The notes: generated by a model not told the origin, from the letters alone. A stretch of 12,364 bases of DNA from JAICLL01 sp035252155 (GCA_035252155.1 DATFDL010000536.1:1-12364); one strand, 5' to 3'; positions 1 to 6,446 are shown, counted from the first letter of the stretch. Translations and numbers: made by a program.

Positions 1-5
1 GAGCG

Positions 6-75
6 GTCGCCTTTGGCGACGGGAAACAGCCGAGGGCGGCTGTTCCACATTGCCGTATTCACGCCCCGCGTGAAT
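6..75. repeat. Cluster of three adjacent short hairpins
   Basis: Three perfect inverted repeats follow one another: 6-11 with 15-20 (GTCGCC/GGCGAC, 3-nt loop), 25-32 with 37-44 (AACAGCCG/CGGCTGTT, 4-nt loop) and 57-64 with 68-75 (ATTCACGC/GCGTGAAT, 3-nt loop). They lie just downstream of the stop codon of the minus-strand membrane protein gene ending at 93. No T tract follows the last stem on the minus strand, so a classical intrinsic terminator is not supported, though protection of the mRNA 3' end is possible. No gene is visible in positions 1-92. Confidence 0.7.
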
Positions 76-92
76 CAGCGACTAGAGATTGT

Positions 93-923
93 TTATTGAA
101 GTCCTTGCCCGTGGGCGGTGAATTCGAGCGATAGCCGGTCCGAGGCGGCGGCCGGAGCGTGCAGCTTGATCTCGATGCGGGCGCCCTGGGGAAGCAATTG
201 GCCGAGCTTCACGCGGCAGGCCGGCCCGGCCGTCCGGCGCACGTCGAACTGCGGCCGCTCGGCAAAAGGCGGGCAAAATGCCACATGGGCCGTGGCAGTG
301 CGCGTGCCGTCTGGCAACATTAAGTGAAGCGCTCCGCGGACCAGCTCTTGGCCATCGGCGAGTGACGCGCGAGTGTATTCTTGAGTAACCCGCTGGCGGC
401 TTGCGCCGCTGGAATCGTGTAGGGAAGGCGGCGCTGAAGGGACCACCGAACGGAATAAATTCCGTTCTACCGAGCTCGGGGAACGGAATGATTTCCGTTC
501 TACGAGAGGACGAGTCCAGGCCGAGGCTTCTTCGATGATGATGATCGCCCAATAGATCAGCGCCGCCCACCAGGGCCGACCGGTCGCGCCCAGCGCCAGT
601 CCGAAAAGAACCAAACTCGACGACGTTGTCGCCAGCAACGCCAGCCGCGAGCGACCATCGCGGGGCGCTGCGAGATGCCAGAGCCGTCGCGCTAACCACC
701 CTGTCAAGCAGAGCGCCAGCGCGGCCAGTGGCAACAGCGCGGGTTCGAGCGGCTGGGCCGAGGCCATCGACCGTCGCACGAGCAACAGCGCCGAGCCCAT
801 CAAAAGACCGGCCAGCAGCAGGACGCTTGCCGGGCGGCAAAGCTCTCTTGGGCTCCAAGCCGCGGCATGAGCGGGCAACGACGATTCGCCGGCGCTCGGT
901 GCCGCGGCGGTATGCGTTGCCAT
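93..923 (-). CDS. Four-helix membrane protein with C-terminal soluble domain, unknown function
   Basis: A 276-residue protein of unknown function. Four hydrophobic segments are visible at about residues 33-49, 62-78, 93-113 and 118-131, followed by a soluble C-terminal domain of about 110 residues (roughly 165-276) containing the stretch HVAFCPPFAERP. I recall similar C-terminal domains in planctomycete hypothetical proteins but cannot name a function. The start is the ATG at 921-923, which shares its A with the TGA stop of the upstream PQQ-like gene (TGATG), so the two are very likely translationally coupled. An open frame continues upstream of this ATG, but that part is antisense-like Arg-rich sequence lying over the PQQ gene and is not credible. 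Residues 141-162 are two 11-residue units, VERKSFRSPSS and VERNLFRSVVP, encoded by a palindromic DNA repeat inserted between the membrane and soluble parts. The real gene is confident; its role is not known. Confidence 0.8.
   Translation of the reverse strand: MATHTAAAPSAGESSLPAHAAAWSPRELCRPASVLLLAGLLMGSALLLVRRSMASAQPLEPALLPLAALALCLTGWLARRLWHLAAPRDGRSRLALLATTSSSLVLFGLALGATGRPWWAALIYWAIIIIEEASAWTRPLVERKSFRSPSSVERNLFRSVVPSAPPSLHDSSGASRQRVTQEYTRASLADGQELVRGALHLMLPDGTRTATAHVAFCPPFAERPQFDVRRTAGPACRVKLGQLLPQGARIEIKLHAPAAASDRLSLEFTAHGQGLQ
448..503. repeat. Two in-frame copies of a palindromic repeat inside a gene
   Basis: Positions 448-470 and 481-503 are near-identical 23-bp copies. The core of the first, GAACGGAATAAATTCCGTTC, has 9-bp perfect arms; the second has 8-bp arms around TGAT; both end in TAC. 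The copies start 33 bp apart, exactly 11 codons, and both lie inside the membrane protein gene, where they encode VERNLFRS and VERKSFRS. The spacing keeps the frame open. The element resembles short palindromes scattered through planctomycete genomes, which I recall but could not search. Confidence 0.85.
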
Positions 924-2179
924 CACCGGCCGCCTACGGAAATCAGATGCGAAAACGTGCGCAAATACATCCGCCCATCGGCGACCGCAGGCGTGCTGCG
1001 GCTCTCTTCGCCCAGCGGATTGCGAGCCAGCAGTTTGGGGTTCTTCGAGGCCGAAACCACCACGGCTTCGCCGTCTTCGCTGATGCAATAAAGCCGCCCG
1101 CCGACGCACACCGGCGAGCCGAAGTAGTTGCCCGACACGCGCAGCCGACCGAGGCGTTTGCCGCTTGCGACTTCGATGCAACTGACGATGCCGTCGTCGC
1201 TCCAGAGAAACAACAAGTCGCCGTACGCCACCAGCGTGGGGCAATACGGCGCCGACTCTTTGACCGTGTAGGCCAGCTCCGGTTCGTCGCGCTTGCCGGC
1301 CGGCGGACGCACCGCCGCCACGTAACCGCCGCCACCGCCCGACCCGCACGTGCCGAAGATCAGGCCGCCGGCGATCACGGGGGAGCTCACGCTACGCTTA
1401 TCAAAGACATCGAGCTCCCAATTCACGCTGCCGCTGGCCGGATCGATGCTGCTGATGCCGTGCGCCTGGCTGGTGAAGATGAGCTGCTCGGGCTGGTCTT
1501 TCGGTCGATACACGCACGGCGTGGAATAGGCCACCACCTTGGTGCGGCGATCGACGGTCCAACGCGGCTCGCCCGTCCGCCGGTCGAGGGCGATCAACGA
1601 GCTTTTGCCTTGAAAGGTTTCGTCGCCCTGCTCGTTGGCCATGATCAGCAGATCGCCGTAGACCACTGGCGACGCTCCGCCGCTGTGCTGGCTGACATAC
1701 GGACCCAGGTTGCGCCGCCAGATTTCGTTGCCGTCGTGATCGAGGGCCAGCAGCGTGAACTCCTGGGGCGCCGTCCAGGTGACATAGACCCGCTCTTCAT
1801 CGACGCAAGGGGTGCTCGAGGCGAAGCTGTTGAGCTGATGCTTGGTGTGCGGCGTCGAGGGGTATTTACGTTCCCACTCGATCTGCCCGTCGGAGGCCCG
1901 CAGGCAGACGACCAGCCTTGTGGCGGTGTCGTCGAAGGCGCTAATCAGAAAGATCTTGTCGCCCCACACGACCGGCGACGAATGGCCGATACCGGGCAGC
2001 GCGATCCGCCAGTTGTAGTCTTGCTCGGTCCACTCGGCCGGCACGGTGTCGGCATCGCTGACGCCAGTGCCATTGGGTCCGCGAAACCGCGTCCAGTCTT
2101 GGGCGGCGGCCGGCAAGCTGCTGGCAGCAGCAATCAGGGCCAACCCGATGAGAGAAGCAGGGTGAATGAATCGATGCAT
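923..2179 (-). CDS. Exported PQQ-like beta-propeller repeat protein
   Basis: A 418-residue protein with a clear signal peptide (about residues 1-26: positively charged start, hydrophobic LIGLALIAAASSLPAA, likely cut before QDW). The mature protein opens with DWTRFRGPNGTGVS, a signature of planctomycete PQQ-like/outer membrane protein assembly factor BamB-like proteins. The body consists of repeated blades such as SSPVVWGDKIFLIS, SSTPCVDEERVYVTW, ASPVVYGDLLIMAN, SSPVIAGGLIFGTCG and GSPVCVGGRLYCIS, each followed by a G-x-x-x-W/R-type turn (DGQIEWERK, TGEPRWTVD, SGSVNWELD). This predicts a beta-propeller in the periplasm or at the cell surface. No catalytic residues of PQQ alcohol dehydrogenases are apparent, so a scaffold or binding role is more likely than an enzyme. 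The ATG at 2177-2179 is preceded by AAAGGAAA, a good ribosome binding site. It is the first gene of a two-gene operon. Confidence 0.92.
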   Translation of the reverse strand: MHRFIHPASLIGLALIAAASSLPAAAQDWTRFRGPNGTGVSDADTVPAEWTEQDYNWRIALPGIGHSSPVVWGDKIFLISAFDDTATRLVVCLRASDGQIEWERKYPSTPHTKHQLNSFASSTPCVDEERVYVTWTAPQEFTLLALDHDGNEIWRRNLGPYVSQHSGGASPVVYGDLLIMANEQGDETFQGKSSLIALDRRTGEPRWTVDRRTKVVAYSTPCVYRPKDQPEQLIFTSQAHGISSIDPASGSVNWELDVFDKRSVSSPVIAGGLIFGTCGSGGGGGYVAAVRPPAGKRDEPELAYTVKESAPYCPTLVAYGDLLFLWSDDGIVSCIEVASGKRLGRLRVSGNYFGSPVCVGGRLYCISEDGEAVVVSASKNPKLLARNPLGEESRSTPAVADGRMYLRTFSHLISVGGR

Positions 2180-2222
2180 GCCGAGTTTCCTTTCGAGATT
2201 CGATCACTCGTGTCTTGGCACG

Positions 2223-2249
2223 ATTGTACTCGAAACGCGAGCGATGCAA
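2223..2249 (-). promoter_or_regulatory. Possible sigma-70-like promoter of the PQQ operon
   Basis: Reading the minus strand, TTGCAT (2249-2244) is followed after 15 bp by TACAAT (2228-2223), about 45 bp upstream of the PQQ gene start. The -10 match is good (5 of 6), the -35 is partial and the spacer short, so this is tentative. Confidence 0.35.
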
Positions 2250-2292
2250 GCCTGTTCTTCACCGGTGCGCGCCGGGCGGGGGCATTTGTCGT

Positions 2293-2447
2293 GGTGGCTG
2301 GGGCAGAAGCTGGCCGTGGAGCGGCATCGTCTCATCACAATGCAAGGTCGGCCAGCGATGCCCCGGTGGTGCGCCCTGCCGGGGCATCGCCGCGATCAAG
2401 CGTTGCTCGAAATTCAACGCTTGAGGCGCGGCTCTGCCCCAGCCACC
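2293..2447. repeat. 155-bp nested inverted-repeat element with two inner hairpins
   Basis: The ends 2293-2307 and 2433-2447 are perfect 15-bp inverted repeats (outer arm GGTGGCTGGGGCAGA). Inside are two more perfect hairpins: 2355-2366 with 2379-2390 (12 bp, GCGATGCCCCGG, 12-nt loop) and 2396-2405 with 2415-2424 (10 bp, TCAAGCGTTG, 9-nt loop). The element lies in the gene-free stretch 2180-2640 between two minus-strand genes. No convincing coding frame runs through it. It could be a non-autonomous mobile element, a structured RNA or a protein-binding array. Confidence 0.75.
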
Positions 2448-2461
2448 GCGGTTTAGGTCAA

Positions 2462-2565
2462 GTAGGATGGGACGAGTGAAACGAGTCCCACCATCGGCCC
2501 GCGTCGCCCCTTCCCGCCCGATGTTCGAGCGCGACGGTGGGACTCGCAAGCTCGTCCCAACCTAC
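2462..2565. repeat. Inverted pair of a dispersed 30-bp repeat
   Basis: The left copy (2462-2492) begins GTAGGATGGGACGAG and ends GAGTCCCACC; the right copy (2536-2565), read on the minus strand, begins GTAGGTTGGGACGAG and ends GAGTCCCACC. They face each other across about 43 bp. A third, more diverged member lies at 10948-10977. The pair sits upstream of the PQQ operon and downstream of the toroid gene, in a stretch without genes. Confidence 0.8.
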
Positions 2566-2601
2566 GGCTTCATGAGAAGTCAGTCCGCCCACGAACAGAA
2601 C

Positions 2602-2621
2602 CAGAATTCTCACGAATTCTG
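2602..2621. repeat. Short palindrome around a GAATTC pair
   Basis: CAGAATTC at 2602-2609 and GAATTCTG at 2614-2621 form perfect 8-bp arms around TCAC. It lies 19 bp downstream of the stop of the minus-strand toroid gene. There is no T tract beside it, so terminator function is uncertain. It looks like another dispersed planctomycete palindrome (recalled, not searched). Confidence 0.6.
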
Positions 2622-2640
2622 CTACGCGGCTTCGCTGGCC

Positions 2641-4335
2641 CTATTGCGATTTCATTCCGTAGATCGGCAAATGCCGGTAATAGACCTCCAGCATGTAGAG
2701 CGAAAGGCAGGTAACGTAGAGCCGCCGGCCCTGGCCCAAATCGCCCCAGCGATCGCCGTTGGGCGCCCAACTACCTTTCTCGACGCCGGTTTTTTCCTGG
2801 CCGTCGACCAGCGTTTTGCGCATCGCCTGGTTCCAGACCGGCCAGTACTTGCCCTCCATGTGGTGCATCACCTGCGTGCCGTAATACCAATAATAAACGT
2901 CGCGGTCCTCGGGCCGAGGCAGGTGCTCCATCAGCCGTTCGACTCCTTCGACCAGCCGCGGATCGTCGCGCCGCCAACCTAGATATTGCCGGCAAAGCAG
3001 CCCCTCGGCTGTCATCGAAAGAGTCGGCTCGAGATTGACTTCGTAACCGTACAAACTGCCGCCGCTCTTCTCGCTCACTTTATCGAGAAACTCGCCGACC
3101 TTGACCAGCACCGGGCTGGGCACGTCGATGCCCGCCATCCGGGCGCTTTGCAATGCCATCACGATCCAGCCGGTCACCGACAAGTCGCTGGTGCTGCGCG
3201 GCAGGTACTTCCAGCCACCGAGCACCGAATCTTGCGACTCGATGCAATACTTCACAGCCAACTCGGCGGGCTTTCGCAGCTTGGGGTCTTTGGTCATGCC
3301 ATAGAGCTCGCAGACGGCGATGGTGGCCTGGCCGTGGGCGTAAAACCAGGCGTTGGCCTTGCCCCCTTCTTGAAAAAAGTTGCCGTCGCTGCCCTGCATG
3401 TTCAAGAGGGCCTCGATGCCGGCGGCCACCTGCTTTTTGTATTCGCCCTTCTGATGCGTATTGCCGGCGCCTTGGAACGCCAGCAGGGCCATGGCCGTTG
3501 CCGATTCGGGCACGTCGCGGTCGAGCACGCCATCGCGATATGGCCCCTTCAGGCTCCACGTGCCATCCTTGCGTTGCTGCTTGGCGAGCCATTTCAGTCC
3601 CAGGCCGACGGCCTCTTCGGTGTCGCCGTTGCCGCCGTATTTGCCCAGCAGCATTTTCTTGTGCCCTTCTTCGCGGCCCACCAGCGCGATGCTGATCGGC
3701 GAGGCGGCGAAGTCGGGCATCGGCGCTTCGCCGTCGAGGGTTAAGTCCGGCGCGGAAGCTTTAGCAAACGGATCATCCACTTCGGGCAGCGTGTCGGGCG
3801 TGAGAGCCAGTTCCTCGTCGGTCGTCTCGCCGATGGGAATCGTCGAATCGGCGTCGAGCAATTGTTCGCCAAGTTCGCTCGACGAGACGTCCAAAAAAAT
3901 GCCTTTGCGCCCGCCATGTTGCCGCACGAGCCACAGCCCGAGCACCACCACCAGCACCAGGTGGAACAGACAACTTATCAACCAAGGCGGGCCATTCTTG
4001 AGAGCGGCCCGCTTGAGCTGCGTTTCGCCGTCTTCGTCGGCGTCGCGCAGCGCCAATTGCCGGGGGTCGGCGGCGCGGGGCATCGGAATCGGCCGCGGCA
4101 TGGCCGGCATCGTCGCCGCTGCGCCGACGGGAATGGGACGCGGCACGGCGACAGGCACCGGCCGGGCGGCGGTCGGAGGGATCGGCGGCGTTAGACCGGG
4201 GGTAGCCTTGCCGGCCGGCGGCGTGACGAGCACTGGCTTGGGCACCGCAATCGGCCGCGCAGCGGGGGCCGAAGGCGTGCCGTTGGCGGCCGCCGGTTCG
4301 GCGCCCGTTCGTTGCGGCGGGTCCGGCAACGCCAT
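2641..4335 (-). CDS. Membrane-anchored alpha/alpha-toroid (terpene cyclase/prenyltransferase-fold) protein
   Basis: A 564-residue protein in three parts. Residues 1-90 are rich in Pro and Ala, with repeated motifs such as RPVPVAVPRPIPV and MPRPIPMPR. One membrane helix follows at about 117-137. Residues 235-560 carry helical repeats with QW-like turns (KQQRKDGTWSL, NMQGSDGNFF, DSVLGGWKYLP), characteristic of the squalene-cyclase/prenyltransferase alpha/alpha-toroid fold. I see no DxDD acid motif of hopene cyclases, so cyclase activity is doubtful; planctomycetes have many such proteins with unknown roles. The predicted topology puts the Pro-rich tail in the cytoplasm and the toroid outside. 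I chose the ATG at 4333-4335 because GGGGAGAA lies about 10 bases upstream; an in-frame ATG at 4369-4371 (12 residues longer) has a poor site. The gene stands alone, divergent from the tRNA-fMet gene; the 240 bp between holds no clear promoter for it. Confidence 0.85.
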   Translation of the reverse strand: MALPDPPQRTGAEPAAANGTPSAPAARPIAVPKPVLVTPPAGKATPGLTPPIPPTAARPVPVAVPRPIPVGAAATMPAMPRPIPMPRAADPRQLALRDADEDGETQLKRAALKNGPPWLISCLFHLVLVVVLGLWLVRQHGGRKGIFLDVSSSELGEQLLDADSTIPIGETTDEELALTPDTLPEVDDPFAKASAPDLTLDGEAPMPDFAASPISIALVGREEGHKKMLLGKYGGNGDTEEAVGLGLKWLAKQQRKDGTWSLKGPYRDGVLDRDVPESATAMALLAFQGAGNTHQKGEYKKQVAAGIEALLNMQGSDGNFFQEGGKANAWFYAHGQATIAVCELYGMTKDPKLRKPAELAVKYCIESQDSVLGGWKYLPRSTSDLSVTGWIVMALQSARMAGIDVPSPVLVKVGEFLDKVSEKSGGSLYGYEVNLEPTLSMTAEGLLCRQYLGWRRDDPRLVEGVERLMEHLPRPEDRDVYYWYYGTQVMHHMEGKYWPVWNQAMRKTLVDGQEKTGVEKGSWAPNGDRWGDLGQGRRLYVTCLSLYMLEVYYRHLPIYGMKSQ

Positions 4336-4578
4336 TGGACGTGTTTCTCCCCGTCGCGCCACGGTCGCCATCCCCGATCGACTTGCTTGCAGGCGGGCCG
4401 GCGCGGACGAAACCTTGTAGCAGTACGATTTTGCGACGAACGACGGCCCTTGAGTCGAGTCTAACTGTGGTATCGGCAAGCGCCAAGCGGTTGACGACCT
4501 CGCGTCTCGTAGGATGGCCTTCCAGGCCGACCAGACGGCGCAAGCGTCAGAACCATCGCACCACCACAAAAAAACGCC

Positions 4579-4606
4579 TAGACGAGACTCGCCCGGCCGA
4601 TATAAT
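4579..4606 (+). promoter_or_regulatory. Promoter of the initiator tRNA gene
   Basis: A perfect TATAAT at 4601-4606 ends 18 bp before the mature tRNA. A -35-like TAGACG at 4579-4584 lies 16 bp upstream of it (4 of 6 matches to TTGACA). The spacing to the tRNA fits a short 5' leader. Confidence 0.7.
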
Positions 4607-4624
4607 GTTTTGCAGACACATTGA

Positions 4625-4698
<74 letters not shown>

Positions 4699-4706
4699 CT
4701 GGTTGC

Positions 4707-4739
4707 AACCGCCGGGTTTAGGCCCGGCGGTTAATTTTT
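4707..4739 (+). terminator. Rho-independent terminator of the tRNA-fMet gene
   Basis: A perfect 10-bp stem, AACCGCCGGG (4707-4716) with CCCGGCGGTT (4723-4732), has a 6-nt loop and is followed by AATTTTT. It starts 8 bp after the tRNA. Confidence 0.9.
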
Positions 4740-4763
4740 GCGCTCGTTAGAAGTGGACAATCC

Positions 4764-5207
4764 ATGGGCGCCCATCCCTACTATTATTTCGTCGAGTACC
4801 AGCCCGACGTGGGCGCGGCCTTGCAAGCGTTGCGGCAGCGCGAGTTCCAGGCGGGACGGTACAACCCGGTCGTGGCGTTTCCCGACTTTCCGGTGGGGGC
4901 ACGCTCGCCCGCGCCGGGGGCGGCGCACGCTTCGATCGAGCAGGCCCGCCAGGCCGCCGACGCCGACGGCACCCGCTCGATTCTCGACTTGCACTTTGTG
5001 GCCGACGAACCCGATTTTTGCGCCGTCTCGCCCATCAGCGATTTCAACCTGAAAAAGCTCTTCGGCACCACCCAGCCCACCCGCGAAATGGTCGAGCGGA
5101 ACATGTCGTTTTTTGAGGACGTCGACCGCGGGCAGGGGGTCTATATTATCGTCTACAAGCAGAACAAGCCGAGTGAGATCTTTTTCGGCGGGTATTCGTT
5201 TGACTAA
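4764..5207 (+). CDS. Conserved hypothetical protein, 147 residues
   Basis: A soluble 147-residue protein with no signal peptide or membrane helix. I recall close relatives in other planctomycetes, opening MGxHPYxYFVxYQ and closing with EIFFGGYSFD, but no function is known to me. Notable parts: MGAHPYYYFVEYQPDVGAAL at the N-terminus, an ADADGTRSILDL stretch near the middle, and a hydrophobic YIIVYKQ strand near the C-terminus. The start ATG (4764-4766) lies only 24 bp after the tRNA terminator T tract, with no clear Shine-Dalgarno sequence; transcription may read through the terminator or start very near the codon. It is a credible gene because its composition is balanced and both ends look conserved. 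It precedes the tatA pair but has no evident link to it: a strong promoter sits between them. Confidence 0.8.
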   Translation: MGAHPYYYFVEYQPDVGAALQALRQREFQAGRYNPVVAFPDFPVGARSPAPGAAHASIEQARQAADADGTRSILDLHFVADEPDFCAVSPISDFNLKKLFGTTQPTREMVERNMSFFEDVDRGQGVYIIVYKQNKPSEIFFGGYSFD

Positions 5208-5216
5208 GCGGCCCGT

Positions 5217-5244
5217 TTGACACTCAACCGCCGGCCAGTAGAAT
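5217..5244 (+). promoter_or_regulatory. Strong sigma-70-type promoter of the tatA pair
   Basis: A perfect TTGACA (5217-5222) and TAGAAT (5239-5244, 5 of 6 matches to TATAAT) are separated by 16 bp. They begin 10 bp after the stop of the upstream unknown gene. Transcription would start near 5251 and leave an untranslated leader of about 130 nt before the first tatA gene. Confidence 0.75.
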
Positions 5245-5384
5245 TAAAGGTTGACCGATTCAACGACATTCCACGGCCGGGAACTGCGGAAGAGTCGTTG
5301 TTTCGGTCTCCCGCCTGAGATTACCGCCGGCGCGGTCGGCTGGTCGCCCGTTCCGGCATCACGTTTCTTTTTGAGAGCACTGTC

Positions 5385-5597
5385 ATGGCACCGCTCTTCG
5401 CCTTTTTGCACCCGTGGGAACTTATCGTTGTCGCCGGGGTCGTTTTGTTGCTGTTCGGCAATCGCTTGCCCGCGCTCATGCGATCGGTCGGCCGGAGCGT
5501 CGTCGAGTTCAAACGCGGCGTGAACGAAACCGACGAAGACGACGGCGCCAAGGCGGGCATTGACGATCATGCCAAGGCGCCGACCGGCAAGTCGTAA
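5385..5597 (+). CDS. tatA: Sec-independent (twin-arginine) translocase subunit TatA, first copy
   Basis: A 70-residue TatA/TatE family protein. It would oligomerise in the inner membrane and form the passage for folded proteins recruited by TatC. The hallmark order is present: a short N-terminus (HPWEL), a single membrane helix at about 11-24 (IVVAGVVLLLF), the FG hinge at 24-25, and an amphipathic helix (about 28-45, NRLPALMRSVGRSVVEFKRGV). The tail is short and acidic then basic. The ATG at 5385 has only a weak GAGAG site about 9 bases upstream. The second copy starts 58 bp after its stop, so the two probably share one transcript. No tatC is in the window. Confidence 0.93.
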   Translation: MAPLFAFLHPWELIVVAGVVLLLFGNRLPALMRSVGRSVVEFKRGVNETDEDDGAKAGIDDHAKAPTGKS

Positions 5598-5655
5598 GCC
5601 GGTGGTTTGGAATTTGCGATTTCGATAACGGTTCAAAGGCAGCGGGGTGATTGCG

Positions 5656-5979
5656 ATGTTAGGTTTAAGCCCGGTCGAGGTGATGGTGATTGGGGTGGTG
5701 GCGGTGTTGCTCTTCGGCAGCAACTTGCCGAGTGTGGCCCGTTCGATGGGCAAGAGCATGTCGCAGTTCAAAAAAGGCATGCAAGACCTGAAGGACGAAT
5801 TGAACGTGGCCGACAGCCGTCCTCAGCAGATTCGCCGTTATCACGAGATCGACGATCGCGACGAACCGACCGCGCCCAAGTTCGAGCCGCCCACGGCTGA
5901 ACCTAGCCTTGAGGAGCCGACGGCCGAAGCGCCCGCCTTGGCCGAGAGCCGAACTGCCGAAGCGCCCGTTCAGGCTTAA
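5656..5979 (+). CDS. tatA: Sec-independent (twin-arginine) translocase subunit TatA, second copy with long tail
   Basis: A 107-residue TatA-family protein. The membrane helix (about 5-19, SPVEVMVIGVVAVLLF) runs into the FG hinge (20-21) and an amphipathic helix (NLPSVARSMGKSMSQFKKGM). The C-terminal tail, from about residue 50, is rich in Pro, Glu and Ala with near-repeats PTAEP, PTAEAP and RTAEAP. The ATG at 5656 is chosen because GGGGTGAT lies 5 bases upstream and is close to the ideal GGAGGTGAT; a GTG at 5647 in the same frame lies inside that site. Two tatA copies with different tails suggest division of labour (for example TatA and TatB-like), but the sequence does not show which does what. 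Confidence 0.93.
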   Translation: MLGLSPVEVMVIGVVAVLLFGSNLPSVARSMGKSMSQFKKGMQDLKDELNVADSRPQQIRRYHEIDDRDEPTAPKFEPPTAEPSLEEPTAEAPALAESRTAEAPVQA

Positions 5980-6010
5980 CCGCCTTTGCCGCACCATCGC
6001 TGGTTCGACG

Positions 6011-6142
6011 GGTGGTGTCGCAAAGTTGAGTTGGTCGCCCATACCAACCCGAAGCGTAAGCGAGGAAATGCCCGATTCTGCCTCGCTTACGCTTCGGGTT
6101 GATGTCTATTCGCCCCGACCAACTCAACTTTGCGACACCACC
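6011..6142. repeat. Nested perfect inverted repeat, 27-bp outer and 20-bp inner arms
   Basis: Outer arms 6011-6037 and 6116-6142 are perfect 27-bp inverted copies (arm begins GGTGGTGTCGCAAAGTTGAG). Inner arms 6046-6065 and 6081-6100 are perfect 20-bp inverted copies (AACCCGAAGCGTAAGCGAGG) around a 15-nt loop. The element begins 31 bp after the second tatA stop and ends 80 bp before tRNA-Val. The transcript would form one long hairpin and could end tatA transcription, but there is no T tract. The inner arm resembles a repeat I recall as frequent in planctomycete genomes. Positions 5980-6221 hold no gene. Confidence 0.92.
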
Positions 6143-6182
6143 GTTCGACGCCCCCGTTCGCGTAGCAGTGGCACGGGGTCGT

Positions 6183-6210
6183 TTCCTCCAGGGCTACTGG
6201 CTGCTATACT
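6183..6210 (+). promoter_or_regulatory. Probable promoter of tRNA-Val
   Basis: TATACT at 6205-6210 (5 of 6 matches) ends 11 bp before the tRNA. The best -35 candidate, TTCCTC at 6183-6188, is weak, so only the -10 is well supported. Confidence 0.45.
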
Positions 6211-6221
6211 CTTTCTTTCTC

Positions 6222-6295
6222 GGGCGGCTAGCTCAGTTGGTTAGAGCGCCATCCTCACACGGTGGAAGTCACAGGTTCGAGTCCTGTGCCGCCCA
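6222..6295 (+). tRNA. tRNA-Val (CAC)
   Basis: A 74-nt cloverleaf: acceptor GGGCGGC/GCCGCCC with discriminator A, D stem GCTC/GAGC, anticodon stem CCATC/GGTGG with one G-T pair, loop CTCACAC giving anticodon CAC (reads GUG), 5-nt variable loop, T arm ACAGG-TTCGAGT-CCTGT. The CCA end is not encoded. Confidence 0.95.
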
Positions 6296-6446
6296 TTCCC
6301 CCGCCAGTCGAAACATCTGAATCGCGTTCGCCTTGAAATCTCGGAGCCCTCGGCAGGCGGTTCGGCCGTGATGATGTCCGATCGGGCGACGGGCGCACGG
6401 CGTTTCGATGGATCCTTTCTCGCCAACGCCGTGGTACGATGCGGTG

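Noticed and set aside
626..2479. A 617-codon plus-strand open frame
   Set aside because: It lies antisense to the PQQ-like and membrane protein genes, is dominated by Arg, Ala, Gly and His, has no recognisable domain, and is explained by GC-rich third positions of the true genes.
2986..4420. Long plus-strand open frames opposite the toroid gene
   Set aside because: Low-complexity composition and exact antisense position; the minus-strand gene has clear fold motifs, a membrane helix and a ribosome binding site.
4369..4569. Longer N-terminus for the toroid protein
   Set aside because: The upstream part (MWWCDGSDACAV and onward) is unlike the family and starts lack ribosome binding sites; the ATG at 4335 has GGGGAGAA at good spacing.
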